Source: Acidobacteriota bacterium (GTDB lineage Bacteria > Acidobacteriota > Terriglobia > Bryobacterales > Bryobacteraceae). From it: a stretch of DNA of 6,340 nucleotides. Positions 6,269 to 6,340 of this stretch are shown in pieces. A model generated the notes under the pieces. It saw only the letters and a list, made by a program, of their open reading frames with translations, had not been told where the DNA came from and made no database searches. Position numbers and translations under genes: made by a program. Position 1 is the stretch's first letter, and every line of letters starts with the position of its first letter. Where the stretch lies: assembly GCA_026394095.1 (NCBI GenBank), contig JAPKYY010000662.1, positions 1 to 6,340 on the forward strand, read 5' to 3'.

Positions 6269-6340
6269 TTCACAAATCTTCCCCCCGATCTGCAGCACCC
6301 TTCTCCCCACAATCTCAATCCCAAACCCTTCAAGCCCAAC
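6269..6340 (-). pseudogene. Possible 3' fragment of a GTP cyclohydrolase II (RibA/RibBA)-like gene, cut by the window edge
   Basis: The - strand from base 6340 reads [14 protein letters not shown] (6340-6299) and then [13 protein letters not shown] sequence with no stop before the tRNA. The first 13 residues resemble the segment near the end of RibA/RibBA proteins (a GLxGYGL/I-x-I-V/I-x-R pattern), remembered from family members such as mycobacterial RibA2. Intact enzymes continue with a Pro and a tail ending near TKRDKMGH, which is absent here. The frame instead runs antisense through the tRNA to a stop at 6158-6160. So this is a broken or altered 3' end, an unusual C-terminus, or a chance match in a G-rich strand. 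The stretch is strikingly poor in G on the + strand. Only the bases beyond the window can decide. Confidence 0.3.

Overview
The window is ordinary bacterial chromosome carrying part of a cell-elongation and RNA-processing gene block. All confident genes are on the + strand. In order they are: the 3' three-quarters of mrdA (PBP2 transpeptidase; its start lies before the window), rodA (SEDS peptidoglycan polymerase), a 264-nt leader, a Rne/Rng-family endoribonuclease with an unusually large insertion in its S1 domain, an unrecognised small secreted protein, and tRNA-Ser(GGA). The last 72 bases hold no + strand gene. On the - strand they read as a short peptide resembling the C-terminal region of GTP cyclohydrolase II.

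The gene order (PBP2, RodA, RNase G-type enzyme), the single S1-inserted Rne/Rng protein with no C-terminal degradosome tail, and the moderate G+C codon use fit an Acidobacteriota-like organism. This placement comes from remembered family patterns and not from a search, so it is tentative. In E. coli, too, rng is close to the mre genes, so the link between elongasome and RNase G genes is old.

PBP2 and RodA form the elongasome pair: RodA polymerises glycan strands from lipid II and PBP2 crosslinks them. Their genes overlap by one base (TGATG), which implies translational coupling. The ribonuclease follows after a leader with its own strong Shine-Dalgarno sequence, so it may be co-transcribed but separately controlled.

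The most interesting points are: (1) a textbook intrinsic terminator (15-bp perfect stem plus U-tract) that lies inside the codons for the signal-peptide end of the secreted protein, only 60 nt after the ribonuclease stop; (2) a roughly 437-residue basic-acidic-basic disordered insertion splitting the S1 domain of the ribonuclease, with two short conserved-looking islands; (3) a Cys-Cys-His-Cys set in PBP2 at the positions of the zinc site known in Acinetobacter PBP2; and (4) a RibA-like peptide running antisense into tRNA-Ser. I found no CRISPR array, transposon, phage gene or other evident mobile element.
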